Assembly: GCA_009930475.1 (NCBI GenBank)
Contig: RZYC01000030.1
Coordinates: forward strand, 1 to 43,205
Direction of reading: 5' to 3'
DNA length: 43,205 nucleotides
DNA from: Spartobacteria bacterium
GTDB lineage: Bacteria; Verrucomicrobiota; Kiritimatiellia; RZYC01
Notes under the pieces: model-generated
What the model was told of the DNA's origin: nothing
The model's database searches: none
Seen by the model: the letters and a program-made list of their open reading frames with translations, nothing else
Shown: positions 26,267-35,026 of the stretch, piece by piece
How positions within the stretch are numbered: the stretch's first letter is position 1
Layout of the letters: every line of letters begins with the position of its first letter
Translations under genes and position numbers: made by a program

Positions 26267-27143
26267 AACCGGTCTTTACCTAGGGATTGCACTGTGTTTT
26301 GCTGCCTGTTCGCTGATGGTTCATGCGAACGATGAAGAGCAGCTGCGCACGACGCGAGAGTTGGCTATTATGCTGGCGGAAGAAGAGGATCATCATGGAT
26401 CATCCATTGAATTTCGCCGATTGGCGATGAGCAGTGGGATCGAAGAACGCGCACCCTACTATTGGGCCTCGGCGTATGAAACGATGCGACGTCCGGATCA
26501 TGCTCTGGCGAATACGCTATTGGATGAATCGGAAAATCATGACAGCTCTATTGAAAACGAAATCCTCTTTTTACGGGCGGAAAATGCATGGGAAGGTCAA
26601 CAGTTGGACGAGGCCTCCTTTTATTATCAGACTCTGTTGGATTCCACAGCATGCCCTGCTGCGCTGCGTCTTTGGAGTGCCCGTCGCATGGCGGCGATTG
26701 AATTGATGCAGCAGCAGCCGGATATGGCACTGCTGCTGTTGCAGGATGATGCGGCGTCCAATGATCAGGGGCTTATCGCTATCCGGCGTTATGCTCAGGA
26801 ACACGATAAAAAGCCGATGGTCGGGGGGCTACTGGGTCTTATTCCGGGGCTTGGCTACGTCTATTCAGGGGAATATGCCAATGCCCTGCGTTCTATGATT
26901 CTCAATGGGCTCTTTATTTTTGGGATGGTCTCCACGGCAGAGGAAGAGCAGTGGGGGGCTTTTTCCGTTATCAGTTTTTTTGAGCTCACCTGGTATTCGG
27001 GAAGTATCTATGGCGGAATTGATGCGGCACATCGCTACAATAAAGAACGATTGCAGTCCTGCATCGACGATATACATAACGATGCCGCTTATCATGTTCA
27101 GTTGCGAGATCTACCCCTTGTTTCACTGCATTTTACTTTTTAG
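26259..27143 (+). CDS. Exported TPR-like protein with C-terminal DUF5683-like membrane domain
   Basis: A 294-residue protein. An N-terminal signal (residues 1-23, with a possible but atypical FAAC lipobox) precedes a helical repeat region (30-180; YYWASAYETMRRPDHALANTLLD). Residues 186-262 form a membrane domain opening with GGLLGLIPGLGYVYSGEYANAL, like the DUF5683 proteins that pair with TPR or YidD-linked genes. The final residues (PLVSLHFTF) end in an aromatic. The start at 26259 is preceded by AGAAGG and lies inside the end of the YidD-domain gene. Function is unknown; tight coupling suggests that the two products act together. Confidence 0.65.
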   Translation: MSRTGLYLGIALCFAACSLMVHANDEEQLRTTRELAIMLAEEEDHHGSSIEFRRLAMSSGIEERAPYYWASAYETMRRPDHALANTLLDESENHDSSIENEILFLRAENAWEGQQLDEASFYYQTLLDSTACPAALRLWSARRMAAIELMQQQPDMALLLLQDDAASNDQGLIAIRRYAQEHDKKPMVGGLLGLIPGLGYVYSGEYANALRSMILNGLFIFGMVSTAEEEQWGAFSVISFFELTWYSGSIYGGIDAAHRYNKERLQSCIDDIHNDAAYHVQLRDLPLVSLHFTF

Positions 27144-27157
27144 AAACGGCACGGCCT

Positions 27158-28153
27158 ATGAATCCTTTTCGTTCGATTGCGCTGTTTATAACTTGTCCCG
27201 GAGCCCTGCATTTTCTTGGTTCGTGTGGTGTTTGGATGTGCAGTCTTATGTCGGCCTGTGCCTTCAGTGAACAGGATATGACAGACAAGCTGGCACGTTC
27301 ATTTATAGCTGCTAGACCGACGATATCCATGGAATATGACGTGAATTACCGACTCATGGGCCTCCGGTTAATGCGCATTGCCTATGCCCGCTTAGAGGTA
27401 ACCGAGGGGCTTTGGAAACTTCCGGGAGGTGGTGATGCGTTGTCCTGTTTTTTGGTGCAGGTTCGTCTGCAATCGACCCGTTGTGACGAGGAGACGAAAG
27501 AAAAAGGTCGCATATATATCAATGATTATGTCCTTTCTGTTTCAGAACGACCCAGTCTGAAAACCCTTTATTACGTGAAGAAAACCGACGAAATGATTCA
27601 TCCGCCCCTGGTCAGAGCCAAGCAGGTAGACAAAGTCGTGGTGTATAATATGGAGTGCGATACGCTGGACTATTATGCTTGCGATTACCTGACTGGCACC
27701 ATCCATACCAATCTTACAGGGGTTGCAGACATGGCGTCGAAGGGTAGTGAGGTTTCCCGTATATTGAATGAGATGTCGGATGTGTTTCACAATAAAAGTG
27801 AGCCCATTACCCCCGAATCTGCCTTTCGTCTACATGTGAATTACGATGGTGTCGCCATCCCTTTTGCGGCGCAAACGCACGCGGAAACACTGCATATTCT
27901 CGGTGAGAAATGGCCGGTACTGCAGGTGGAGGTTATGCCCGCTGCCGAGGCTCCTGAAATCGACAGTCATTCTTTCCGTATGTGGGCTACATCCCTGAAG
28001 CAATTGGCTGATACGATGCATAACCCAACACTGCAAGAGGTTGCCGCCGATAACCCGCCATGGGATATGATTCCCCTTGTGGCTGATTACGAGCTGATTT
28101 TCGGATCGATCCGCTGTTCTGTTCGTTCCGTACAGGATGCGGTTTGGCAGTAG
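27158..28153 (+). CDS. DUF3108-family exported protein
   Basis: A 331-residue protein whose middle matches DUF3108: EYDVNYRLMGLRLMRIAYARL, RIYINDYVLSVSE and YYACDYLTGTIH, a beta-rich domain typical of periplasmic envelope proteins. The N-terminal 35 residues are hydrophobic. The exact start is uncertain because ATG 27158 has no clear ribosome binding site; Met at residues 27 or 31 are alternatives. It lies 14 bp after the preceding gene and ends the five-gene run. A LolA-like protein opens the run and a DUF3108 protein closes it, which hints at an envelope lipid or lipoprotein role (inference). Confidence 0.65.
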   Translation: MNPFRSIALFITCPGALHFLGSCGVWMCSLMSACAFSEQDMTDKLARSFIAARPTISMEYDVNYRLMGLRLMRIAYARLEVTEGLWKLPGGGDALSCFLVQVRLQSTRCDEETKEKGRIYINDYVLSVSERPSLKTLYYVKKTDEMIHPPLVRAKQVDKVVVYNMECDTLDYYACDYLTGTIHTNLTGVADMASKGSEVSRILNEMSDVFHNKSEPITPESAFRLHVNYDGVAIPFAAQTHAETLHILGEKWPVLQVEVMPAAEAPEIDSHSFRMWATSLKQLADTMHNPTLQEVAADNPPWDMIPLVADYELIFGSIRCSVRSVQDAVWQ

Positions 28154-28163
28154 AATGGGATTG

Positions 28164-28186
28164 CTGACAAGCTGTCGTCAGTTTTT
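28164..28186 (+). terminator. Weak terminator after DUF3108 gene
   Basis: CTGAC and GTCAG pair around an 8-nt loop (28164-28181), followed by five T residues. It lies 10 bp after the stop codon. The stem is short, so confidence is modest. Confidence 0.5.
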
Positions 28187-28325
28187 CAATGGAGGGGCCT
28201 CCTTAATTGATTTGTTCGATTATGGTATATGGCGTCTCAACGGGTCATTTTTGCCGAGAAGTCCAGACACACGATGTCATTCATCATAATTCTATCAATG
28301 AATATCGGTTTGTCAAGTTGATTAC

Positions 28326-28354
28326 TTTATATAGGCTGGAGATATCTATATAAA
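28326..28354. repeat. Inverted repeat with ATAGGCTGGAGATAT motif
   Basis: TTTATATAG (28326-28334) and CTATATAAA (28346-28354) are perfect 9-bp arms around an 11-nt loop. The internal motif ATAGGCTGGAGATAT (28331-28345) differs by one base from the repeat ATAGGATGGAGATAT found three times at 40297-40385. It adjoins the guaB terminator. Confidence 0.65.
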
Positions 28355-28388
28355 AATATGACCAGGAGACGGGGTCTCCTGATCATAT
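28352..28388 (-). terminator. Rho-independent terminator of guaB
   Basis: A 15-bp near-perfect stem (28356-28370 with 28374-28388, one mismatch) and a 3-nt loop are followed, on the minus strand, by a TTTTT run (28352-28356 region). It lies 12 bp past the guaB stop codon. The stem is unusually long. Confidence 0.88.
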
Positions 28389-28399
28389 AAATGCGTACG

Positions 28400-29890
28400 C
28401 TACGAACGGTAGTTCGGGGCTTCTTTGGTGATAGTAATATCGTGGGGATGTGCTTCTTTGACACCGGCACCGGTGATACGTACAAAACGGCCGCGATCTT
28501 TTAGTTCTTCAATGGTGGGGCAGCCACAATATCCCATGGAGGCTTGCAGACCACCACAGTATTGGGTCAGCACTTTTTTGACTGATCCGGCAAAGGGCAC
28601 CATGCCTTCGATGCCTTGTGGCACCAGTGCCTCTTCATCGGTATTGTTGAGACCGTAGCGTTCACGACTTCCAGCACGTGATTTCATCGCATCCAGACTC
28701 CCCATACCGCGGTAAATGACAAACTGGCGACCCTGATAAAGGATTTTTTCTCCGGGACTTTCTTCGGTGCTAGCTAGTGCAGAACCCATCATGACTGAAT
28801 CGGCTCCGGCTACAATGGCTTTGGGTACGTCGCCAGAATGACGAATTCCACCATCGGCAATAATGGGGATTTCACCATCCAGTGCGCGATAGCAGTCATA
28901 GATGGCGGTGAGCTGTGGCACTCCTACACCGGCCACGACGCGGGTTGTGCAGATGGAACCGGGGCCAATGCCAACTTTGACGGCGTCGGCTCCGGCATCC
29001 CGCAGGGCGATGGCTGCCTCGGCTGTGGCTATGTTGCCTGCGACGACGTCGATGTGGCTGAAATTCTTTTTAACCCATGCGGTCATTTCTATGACGCCTT
29101 TGGAGTGGCCGTGAGCGGTGTCGACGACCAATACATCTACGGCGGCATCTGCCAGCATTTGAGCGCGCTCATAATCGCCTGGTCCGATGGCTGCGCCGAC
29201 GCGCAACCGATACTGAGCATCACGGTTATATTTTGGCTGTGCATGCCGAATCAGGGTGCGTACATCAGTGAAACTGTATAGGCCGACGAGAATCCCGTCG
29301 CGCACCAGCGGCAGTTTCCCTATGCGGTGTTTAATCATGATGTCATAAGCCTGTTGCAGGGTCGTGTTTTCCGGTGCGGTAGTTATGTCCACATTCATCA
29401 CCGAAGAGATTGGATCATCGGTGCTGCGTGCAAACTTCATATCGGTTTCGGTGAGAATACCGACGAGCCGGTTTTCAGCGTCAACAATGGGGAACCCACC
29501 AAACTGATAGGCCTTTTCTTTTCTGGTTGCTTCGACGATTCGCAGCGGAACATCAGGATTAAAGGTGATGGGTTTAGAAATCAGCCCGTTCAGATGGTGT
29601 TTCACGGTGCGGATCATGCGGGCCTGTTCCTCGGGAGTCAGGTTTTTATGAACAATGCCGATTCCGCCGAGCAGGGCCATGTTGATGGCCATTTTTGCTT
29701 CGGTAACGGTATCCATGGCGGCGCTGGCAAAGGGGATGCTCAGCGAAATATTGCGGGTCAAGCGCGTTTGTAGATTGGCATCGCCGGGGAGAAAGTCTGA
29801 ATATTGTGTCACCAGCGAGACATCGTCATATGTCAACGCGGTGAAAGGAAACTGTGCCATAAAGTTTTGAAGATAAGTATTTTTTATCAT
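28400..29890 (-). CDS. guaB: IMP dehydrogenase
   Basis: A 496-residue enzyme that oxidises IMP to XMP with NAD, the first committed step of GMP synthesis. The catalytic Cys is C314 in [11 protein letters not shown]. Two CBS domains (about 105-215) interrupt the barrel as usual, and the flap and C-terminal region are complete ([19 protein letters not shown]). The start at 29890 is chosen because GAAGGAG lies at the right distance; a Met ten residues later has none. The neighbouring minus-strand genes (antiporter and EIIA-CBS fusion) are not purine genes; guaA is not in the window. A leader hairpin and promoter precede it. Confidence 0.98.
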   Translation of the reverse strand: MIKNTYLQNFMAQFPFTALTYDDVSLVTQYSDFLPGDANLQTRLTRNISLSIPFASAAMDTVTEAKMAINMALLGGIGIVHKNLTPEEQARMIRTVKHHLNGLISKPITFNPDVPLRIVEATRKEKAYQFGGFPIVDAENRLVGILTETDMKFARSTDDPISSVMNVDITTAPENTTLQQAYDIMIKHRIGKLPLVRDGILVGLYSFTDVRTLIRHAQPKYNRDAQYRLRVGAAIGPGDYERAQMLADAAVDVLVVDTAHGHSKGVIEMTAWVKKNFSHIDVVAGNIATAEAAIALRDAGADAVKVGIGPGSICTTRVVAGVGVPQLTAIYDCYRALDGEIPIIADGGIRHSGDVPKAIVAGADSVMMGSALASTEESPGEKILYQGRQFVIYRGMGSLDAMKSRAGSRERYGLNNTDEEALVPQGIEGMVPFAGSVKKVLTQYCGGLQASMGYCGCPTIEELKDRGRFVRITGAGVKEAHPHDITITKEAPNYRS

Positions 29891-29926
29891 TCGTTTACTC
29901 CTTCATTAATAAAACGTGAGAGCACA

Positions 29927-29993
29927 GGCAACAACGACCTATGCTTTGTGTTGTTGCCCGAGATTGTCTAGCGTGTAGAACAGACGGCGTCAA
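29927..29993 (-). promoter_or_regulatory. Putative guaB promoter and 5' leader hairpin
   Basis: On the minus strand, TTGACG (29988-29993) and TAGACA (29965-29970) are 17 bp apart and would start transcription near 29958. The RNA would then open with a 9-bp perfect stem, GGCAACAAC with GTTGTTGCC, and a 14-nt loop (29927-29958). There is no T-run, so it is not a terminator. It may stabilise the 5' end of the message or act in control. The start codon lies about 35 nt further on. Confidence 0.4.
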
Positions 29994-30024
29994 TCATAAG
30001 TCAGAAAAAAGTCATTGATGCGGA

Positions 30025-31509
30025 TCAGTGCACGGCGCGGGGTTCCGGTGTTTCCAGCTGTACTGAAGCGGCGGCCTGATGCGTCATACGCTTTTCGGGC
30101 ATGTAGGGGGCCATGACGGTTAACGCGGCCCAGGCCATCCCGCAGGACAATAGCGAAGACAGGAATCCGATTTTGAGCCAGTCGAAGAAACGCACCGATG
30201 TGTGTGAGTTCTTTTCGAGCATCCCCAGCGCGACGATATTGGCTGTACTGCCGATGAGGGTGATGTTTCCTCCGAAGCAGGCACCAAACAGGAGAGACCA
30301 CCAAAGCGGTGTGGCGCTGACGGTGCGTCCCAGTTCTTTGATAACCGGGGCAAAGGCGGCAACAAAGACGACGTTATCCACAAAAGCCGAACCTATGGCC
30401 GTGGTGCCCATGATCACGGGGATCAAGACGCGATGATCGCTGCCGAAGGCGTGGACAAAATGGTCGGCCATCAGACCCGTAACGCCTGTATGTTCGAGTG
30501 TGCCGGCGATGGCAAAAAGCAGCATGAAAAAGAGAAGAGTCCACCAGTCCACCTCATGTTCCACATAATGACGGGCACGATTATGCTTCACGATCATGAT
30601 CAATCCGGCACAGGCTAACGGTGCGACCAGCAGCATGCTGTTGGGTTCCAGGCCGAGCAGGCTTTCCAGCTGGTGGTGAGAGGCAATGGCCACCAGTGTA
30701 AGAAGAAGGACGGTTAATCCCCGTTTGTAAGGCACTTTTACTTTGGGTGCCAGGCTGAGATTTCTATCCATCCGTTCGGTTAGTTTTTCTTGGAATTCGT
30801 CCAGATCTTTGCGGAACCAGAACATGGTTAGCATCACCATCGCTGCGAGAGATGCCAGCATAACGGGGAAGGCCCAGATGATAAAATCTTCGAAAGACAG
30901 TCCGGCCTGCGTTCCAATGTAAATACCCACGGGATTGCCCATCATGGTGCCGGCACTTCCCACATTGGTACATAACACGCAGATAATGATATAGGGCGTG
31001 GGATTCAATTTCAGACGGGAGCAGACTTGAAAGATGAGGGTGGAAATAAAGATGATCGAAGTCACTTCGTCGACCGCGCAGGCCAGCAGGGCGGACGCGA
31101 CTGCCGTCACAGCCACGAATTTACGTCCGTTGATATTAGGAATAGAGATAATGGTCTGCACGACCCACGTAAAGAAGCCCAGATCCCGCAAAGAGCCCAC
31201 GATAATCATCATGCCGACCAGAAAGAGAATCACGGGAAGGGATGCCGCTTCCACAAAATGGGGGACATTCAGGGATTTAGTAATAATCAGAACGCCGATG
31301 CCCAGAAAGGCAATAGCCAGACGAAATGTCCAAAAGAATAACGTGCCAAGAATGATCGAGAGAAAGACGCCGACAGCAATCTGCTGATGTACTTCCATGC
31401 CCCACCAGCGTGCGGCAAAGGCTACTCCGCCACTGATAACCAACATAAGGATGAGTCTTTTAATGAGCTGCGAGGCGGACATATCCGCAGAGTCTTCTTC
31501 TCCGTGCAT
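30025..31509 (-). CDS. ArsB/NhaD-superfamily ion transporter (probable Na+/H+ antiporter)
   Basis: A 494-residue protein with about 12 membrane spans from the ion transporter superfamily. It carries NhaD-like landmarks: ALLACAVDEVTSIIF, NVGSAGTMMGNPVGIYIG, and in the second half GSAFVDNVVFVAAF with FGGNITLIGSTANIVALG. The two inverted repeat halves with polar break motifs (TMMGNP and LIGSTAN) suggest a cation or anion site in the middle of the membrane. The usual substrates are Na+/H+ or arsenite; the NhaD-like motifs favour Na+/H+. AAGGAA precedes the start. The upstream gene, 30 bp away, is an EIIA-CBS fusion, so regulation by phosphorylation and nucleotide binding is likely (inference). 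Confidence 0.85.
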   Translation of the reverse strand: MHGEEDSADMSASQLIKRLILMLVISGGVAFAARWWGMEVHQQIAVGVFLSIILGTLFFWTFRLAIAFLGIGVLIITKSLNVPHFVEAASLPVILFLVGMMIIVGSLRDLGFFTWVVQTIISIPNINGRKFVAVTAVASALLACAVDEVTSIIFISTLIFQVCSRLKLNPTPYIIICVLCTNVGSAGTMMGNPVGIYIGTQAGLSFEDFIIWAFPVMLASLAAMVMLTMFWFRKDLDEFQEKLTERMDRNLSLAPKVKVPYKRGLTVLLLTLVAIASHHQLESLLGLEPNSMLLVAPLACAGLIMIVKHNRARHYVEHEVDWWTLLFFMLLFAIAGTLEHTGVTGLMADHFVHAFGSDHRVLIPVIMGTTAIGSAFVDNVVFVAAFAPVIKELGRTVSATPLWWSLLFGACFGGNITLIGSTANIVALGMLEKNSHTSVRFFDWLKIGFLSSLLSCGMAWAALTVMAPYMPEKRMTHQAAASVQLETPEPRAVH

Positions 31510-31539
31510 GAGGCGGTTCCTTCTCTACTTTAACGATGG

Positions 31540-32460
31540 TTATGCCCAGAACAGCTGGGCGATAAAACTTTGAATGGTCACAACCCCGGTCAGGGTTGTT
31601 CCTTCGGTTAGTAAAATTTGACGGGTGTTGTTGCGCATGAAATCCTTGGCCAGTTGAATGGCAGGGGTGTCGGGGCGCATGGAAACAAACTGTTCACGCA
31701 TGAAGTCGGCCACTTTGGTTTCTTTGTCCTTGCGCAGCAGCTCGGTAAAGGGCTGGAAATCGACGATGGGGGTCAGGTCTTCCATCCACAGAAAATGTTC
31801 GGGCATGCTTAACTTGAGCAGGTCTTCCAGTGATACGACGCCGCGCAGATCACGTACATCATCAATGACGGGAACATCCATAAGCCGCTGTGCGCACAGG
31901 ACATTGATCGCGGTGGCCAGATCGTCTTCTTCCCGCAGGGTTACGGGGCTGGCATCCATGAGATCCCGAGCCACAAGGTGAGTGGGCAGCCGGGATACAT
32001 CATTGGTGAGCAGCCGATAGGCATCCGTGCTTTTGTCGGCCTGATAGAGTTTCTTTCTTAATTCTTTGTCTTTAAGCGATTTCGATATAGCTGAAACCAG
32101 CTTGAGGTACATGCTCGGATCTGATTTCGGTGATAGAACCAGGATAACCGCATGTACAGGCTTCGCTTCGTCAGGGAAGGAAATACCTTTCGGGGAAATA
32201 CCTACGGCCACCAATGGCTGCGCCAGATTATCTAGTCGGGCATGGGGCAGTGCCAGTCCGTCAATGAGAACGGTAGATGCCAGTTCTTCGCGTTCGAGCA
32301 CGGCGGCGACCGCCTCCTCCTGCTGGAAGCCGCCGACATGCAGGCTCAGCAGGTTCACCAGATGTTTCACCACATCCGCAGATGCTGCGGATCCAATGTT
32401 GCAGACTATATTACCTTCTGCAAGATAGTCTGTTACGCGAATAGCATTTGATTCGTTCAT
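31540..32460 (-). CDS. PTS EIIA domain fused to two CBS domains
   Basis: A 306-residue soluble protein. Residues 5-155 are an EIIA domain with phospho-His H73 in DGLALPHARLD and a SPKSDPSMYLKLVSAIS segment. Residues 164-218 and 250-303 form a CBS pair (VARDLMDASPVTLREED, VADFMREQFVSMRPDTP). CBS pairs bind adenosine nucleotides or S-adenosylmethionine and sense energy or osmotic state. The protein would thus join phosphotransfer status and nucleotide level in one signal to the antiporter encoded 30 bp downstream. The start follows GGTG at a short distance. Immediately upstream is the palindrome array at 32499-32610. Confidence 0.88.
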   Translation of the reverse strand: MNESNAIRVTDYLAEGNIVCNIGSAASADVVKHLVNLLSLHVGGFQQEEAVAAVLEREELASTVLIDGLALPHARLDNLAQPLVAVGISPKGISFPDEAKPVHAVILVLSPKSDPSMYLKLVSAISKSLKDKELRKKLYQADKSTDAYRLLTNDVSRLPTHLVARDLMDASPVTLREEDDLATAINVLCAQRLMDVPVIDDVRDLRGVVSLEDLLKLSMPEHFLWMEDLTPIVDFQPFTELLRKDKETKVADFMREQFVSMRPDTPAIQLAKDFMRNNTRQILLTEGTTLTGVVTIQSFIAQLFWA

Positions 32461-32498
32461 TTTTCACCAGTCCCGGCAGTTTTGTATATACTTAAAGA

Positions 32499-32610
32499 GT
32501 TCCAGCGATTGGAACTTTTTTTTTGAAAAGTTCCAATGGTTGGAACTTTTGAATTTGAAATGTCCAATGGTTGGAACTTTTGAATTTGAAATGTCCAATG
32601 GTTGGAACTT
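32499..32610. repeat. Four palindromes phased at exactly 31 bp
   Basis: Units begin GTTCC at 32499 and 32530, then the same right arm (TTGGAAC) recurs at 32540, 32571 and 32602, giving a 31-bp period throughout. Unit 2 has 11-bp perfect arms (32526-32536 and 32540-32550). Units 3 and 4 share the 31-bp sequence almost base for base but have a damaged left arm (TGTCCAA). It lies between the cheV stop and the EIIA-CBS start, and T-runs on both sides may make it a two-way terminator. Same motif and spacing as 17061-17106. Confidence 0.88.
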
Positions 32611-32617
32611 TGTTGCA

Positions 32618-33604
32618 TCAGGCTGGATTCGCGGCGGTCTCGCTGATCGGTTTGCCGAGCAATTGCTGGGACAGCAGATTAATCAGTTCGGCCACTTGCG
32701 GTTTGCACATATGGTAATCCGCTTTTACCTGCTGGCATTTAAGCACCATCTGGTCGTTGATCAGCGATGAGTAGATTGCCACCGGAATGTTTTTGATTTT
32801 CAGGTCTTCTTTTACAAGCCGGCAAAGGGTCAGGCCGTCCATTTTCGGCATTTCGATGTCGGTGATAATGAAATCAATGAAATCGGTAAGCGGGCGGTTT
32901 TCTTCTTTGCACTGATGCTGGATTTCTTTGATTTTATTGTAGGCATCTTGTCCGTTAGCGAATTCCAGGATATTTTCAAAGCCGTAATGTTTAAAATTCT
33001 GAATCATCTGATAGCGAATAAAGTTGGAATCTTCGGCTATGAGAATATTGCATTTGGCCAGCGTGTCCTTTTGTTCGGGCGTATCAATGTCCTTGATTAC
33101 TTCGGGTTCCGGATGGTTGTCCGACAGTCCCATGTTCACCAGTATATGCTCCATATCTACGATGAGGACTTCGTTTTCATTAATGTTTACGGAACTGATG
33201 ATGCAGGACTGCTGCTGGGACATGATCTGGTTCAGCGGCTGCATGTCCTTCCATGAAAGGCGGTGAATGCGTTTCACTCCATCGATAAGAAAACCGCAGA
33301 CGACGCCGTTGAATTCGCAGACCAGCACCAGCGGTTTTTCCTGTTCGCCATCGCCCTTCATTTTCAGTGCCTGTGCCAGGCTGACCAGTGGAATGGTTCC
33401 CTCGCGGTAGAGGTACACGCCCAGCATGGCAGCAGGTGACTCCGGGATATCGCTTTTTCGCTCAGGATCAAACTGTATGATCTGTTTGATCTTTGCAACG
33501 TTCACGCCAAAGCTTTGATCCCTTAGTAGAAATTCAAGAATTTCAACCTCATTGGTTCCTGTTTCAAGTAGAATTTCCTGATGTTCCGCATCAAATCTGC
33601 TCAT
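32618..33604 (-). CDS. cheV: Chemotaxis coupling protein CheV (CheW-receiver fusion)
   Basis: A 328-residue fusion of a CheW-like coupling domain (about 18-165; EILEFLLRDQSFGVNVAKIK) and a response-regulator receiver domain (about 185-312). The phospho-acceptor is D249 in IITDIEMPKMDG, with acidic pocket E191/D192 and K301. CheV links chemoreceptors to the CheA kinase and adapts the signal through phosphorylation. No receptor, CheA or flagellar gene is nearby, so this is an isolated copy. GAGAGG precedes the ATG. It shares a 218-bp upstream region with the divergent porin-like gene. Confidence 0.95.
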   Translation of the reverse strand: MSRFDAEHQEILLETGTNEVEILEFLLRDQSFGVNVAKIKQIIQFDPERKSDIPESPAAMLGVYLYREGTIPLVSLAQALKMKGDGEQEKPLVLVCEFNGVVCGFLIDGVKRIHRLSWKDMQPLNQIMSQQQSCIISSVNINENEVLIVDMEHILVNMGLSDNHPEPEVIKDIDTPEQKDTLAKCNILIAEDSNFIRYQMIQNFKHYGFENILEFANGQDAYNKIKEIQHQCKEENRPLTDFIDFIITDIEMPKMDGLTLCRLVKEDLKIKNIPVAIYSSLINDQMVLKCQQVKADYHMCKPQVAELINLLSQQLLGKPISETAANPA

Positions 33605-33822
33605 TATTGCCTCTCGTAACGTCGTGTGAGTGTCAAAAAATCAAAATTCCGTCATAACATCGGACATAATAAGCACAAGTCTGTGGGTTGGAAATAAAAA
33701 AAAACTAAAGTTACCGGATTTGGTTGTTTTGCACATAATGTTCTTGTAGTTCAATGTCTGATCTGTAGTAACATGCCGGGCACGCGGGTTGTGTCGTTAA
33801 GTTCAATGAAGGAGTTTCGGAT

Positions 33823-35010
33823 ATGAAAACGTTTTGGCTGTTTGTTGGTTGCGCATTGATCTCAGGTGCTGTGTGGGCGGCAGAAGAGGGTAGGGATGTT
33901 TTTGACAGTTTTATCCGGGACGGAAAATATAGCGGCAGTGTGGGGGTGGCTGCGAATCTGATTGAGATGAAGGACAGCGGACAGTCCGGTGCCGGTCTAA
34001 TGTGGGGCTTTGTGGACATGAAATATGAAACACCGGAAATCTATGGATTGAAACTGGGTGTTTGGTGGCTGGGTGCGAAGAATATATGGGAGAATCACGC
34101 CGGCGATTATGACAGCGTATTTAAGCAGGAAAGCGATTTGAGAAACCTTTATGGTACCTGGACCGCTCCCGAAACTAAAACGTCGCTGCAAGCGGGTCGC
34201 TTTAAGATGAAGCCAAGTCCGGTACTGGATGGCTGCGCGCATCAGGCTGTTCAGCTGGCGGTAGAGGATTTGGAGCTGGTGCAGGTGTACATCGGTGCGG
34301 CTAACCGCTGGATTAACAATTCTCGCACGGATATGGAGGCCAAAGGGATCAGCGGCTGGGATGATATCAGTGTCGGCGGTCAAGATGCGGGCGATGAGGT
34401 GGTTAACGGACTGCTGGTCTTTTCGCCGGCGAAGGGTCTGTCGATAGCTCCCTATGTCACGCATCAGACGGATTTGATGACGGTGCTGGGATGTTCGGCT
34501 GATTACAGCTATGACATTTCCAGCGAATCATCGGTGGACTTCCAAGGAATTTATGCCCGTTATGGAAATAATGTGCCGGAATCGGTGGCTCCTGACTATG
34601 ATGACTGTGTGCATTCGTGGCTTCTGCATGTGGCTTGGAACTATGACATTTACACGGTGGGCGCGGGTACTTTTGGACTGAGCGATAACAAAGGTGAGGT
34701 GTCGATCGGTATTTTTGATACGTTTGACCCGATGACGGAGGACAGTTCCATTATATACGATGCGAACAATCATGCTTCATTGTATTATGTCGATGCATCG
34801 ATTGACTTGAACCGTGTGGAAATCACCGCCGCCTATGGCTATGGCGATAATCAGGCCATCGACTGTCAGTCCAATGAGATCGATATGAACTTCACGTTTC
34901 ACCTCACCACCAGTGTGGCACTTGAGGCCTACCTTGCATGGAACAATTATTCCGACGGTAAAGTGGCCGATTATACGCAGATGGGGACGAGTTTGACCTA
35001 CCGTTTCTAA
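33823..35010 (+). CDS. Outer-membrane porin-like beta-barrel (OprD-like)
   Basis: A 395-residue protein with a signal peptide cut after VWA (about residue 19). The rest alternates polar and hydrophobic residues in beta-strand fashion and ends in SLTYRF, whose terminal Phe is the usual recognition signal for barrel insertion. The opening (FIRDGKYSGSVGVAANLIE) and LQAGRFKMKPSPVLDG resemble OprD/OprB-like specific porins. It begins an operon with a sodium symporter and probably brings the same solute across the outer membrane (inference). GAAGGAG gives a strong ribosome binding site. Confidence 0.75.
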   Translation: MKTFWLFVGCALISGAVWAAEEGRDVFDSFIRDGKYSGSVGVAANLIEMKDSGQSGAGLMWGFVDMKYETPEIYGLKLGVWWLGAKNIWENHAGDYDSVFKQESDLRNLYGTWTAPETKTSLQAGRFKMKPSPVLDGCAHQAVQLAVEDLELVQVYIGAANRWINNSRTDMEAKGISGWDDISVGGQDAGDEVVNGLLVFSPAKGLSIAPYVTHQTDLMTVLGCSADYSYDISSESSVDFQGIYARYGNNVPESVAPDYDDCVHSWLLHVAWNYDIYTVGAGTFGLSDNKGEVSIGIFDTFDPMTEDSSIIYDANNHASLYYVDASIDLNRVEITAAYGYGDNQAIDCQSNEIDMNFTFHLTTSVALEAYLAWNNYSDGKVADYTQMGTSLTYRF

Positions 35011-35026
35011 ACAAAGGTTGTGTGAA

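Noticed and set aside
32499-32610. Possible CRISPR array, because of regular repeats with a 31-bp period
   Set aside because: The whole period is repeated, leaving no unique spacers, and no cas genes are present.
32540-32770. Plus-strand open frame starting in the palindrome array
   Set aside because: Its first 25 residues are only the translated 31-bp repeats and the rest is antisense to cheV.
33721-33734. Sigma54-like promoter (TGG ... TTGCA) before the porin-like gene
   Set aside because: The GG and GC elements are 7 bp apart instead of 10, so it does not fit RpoN spacing.
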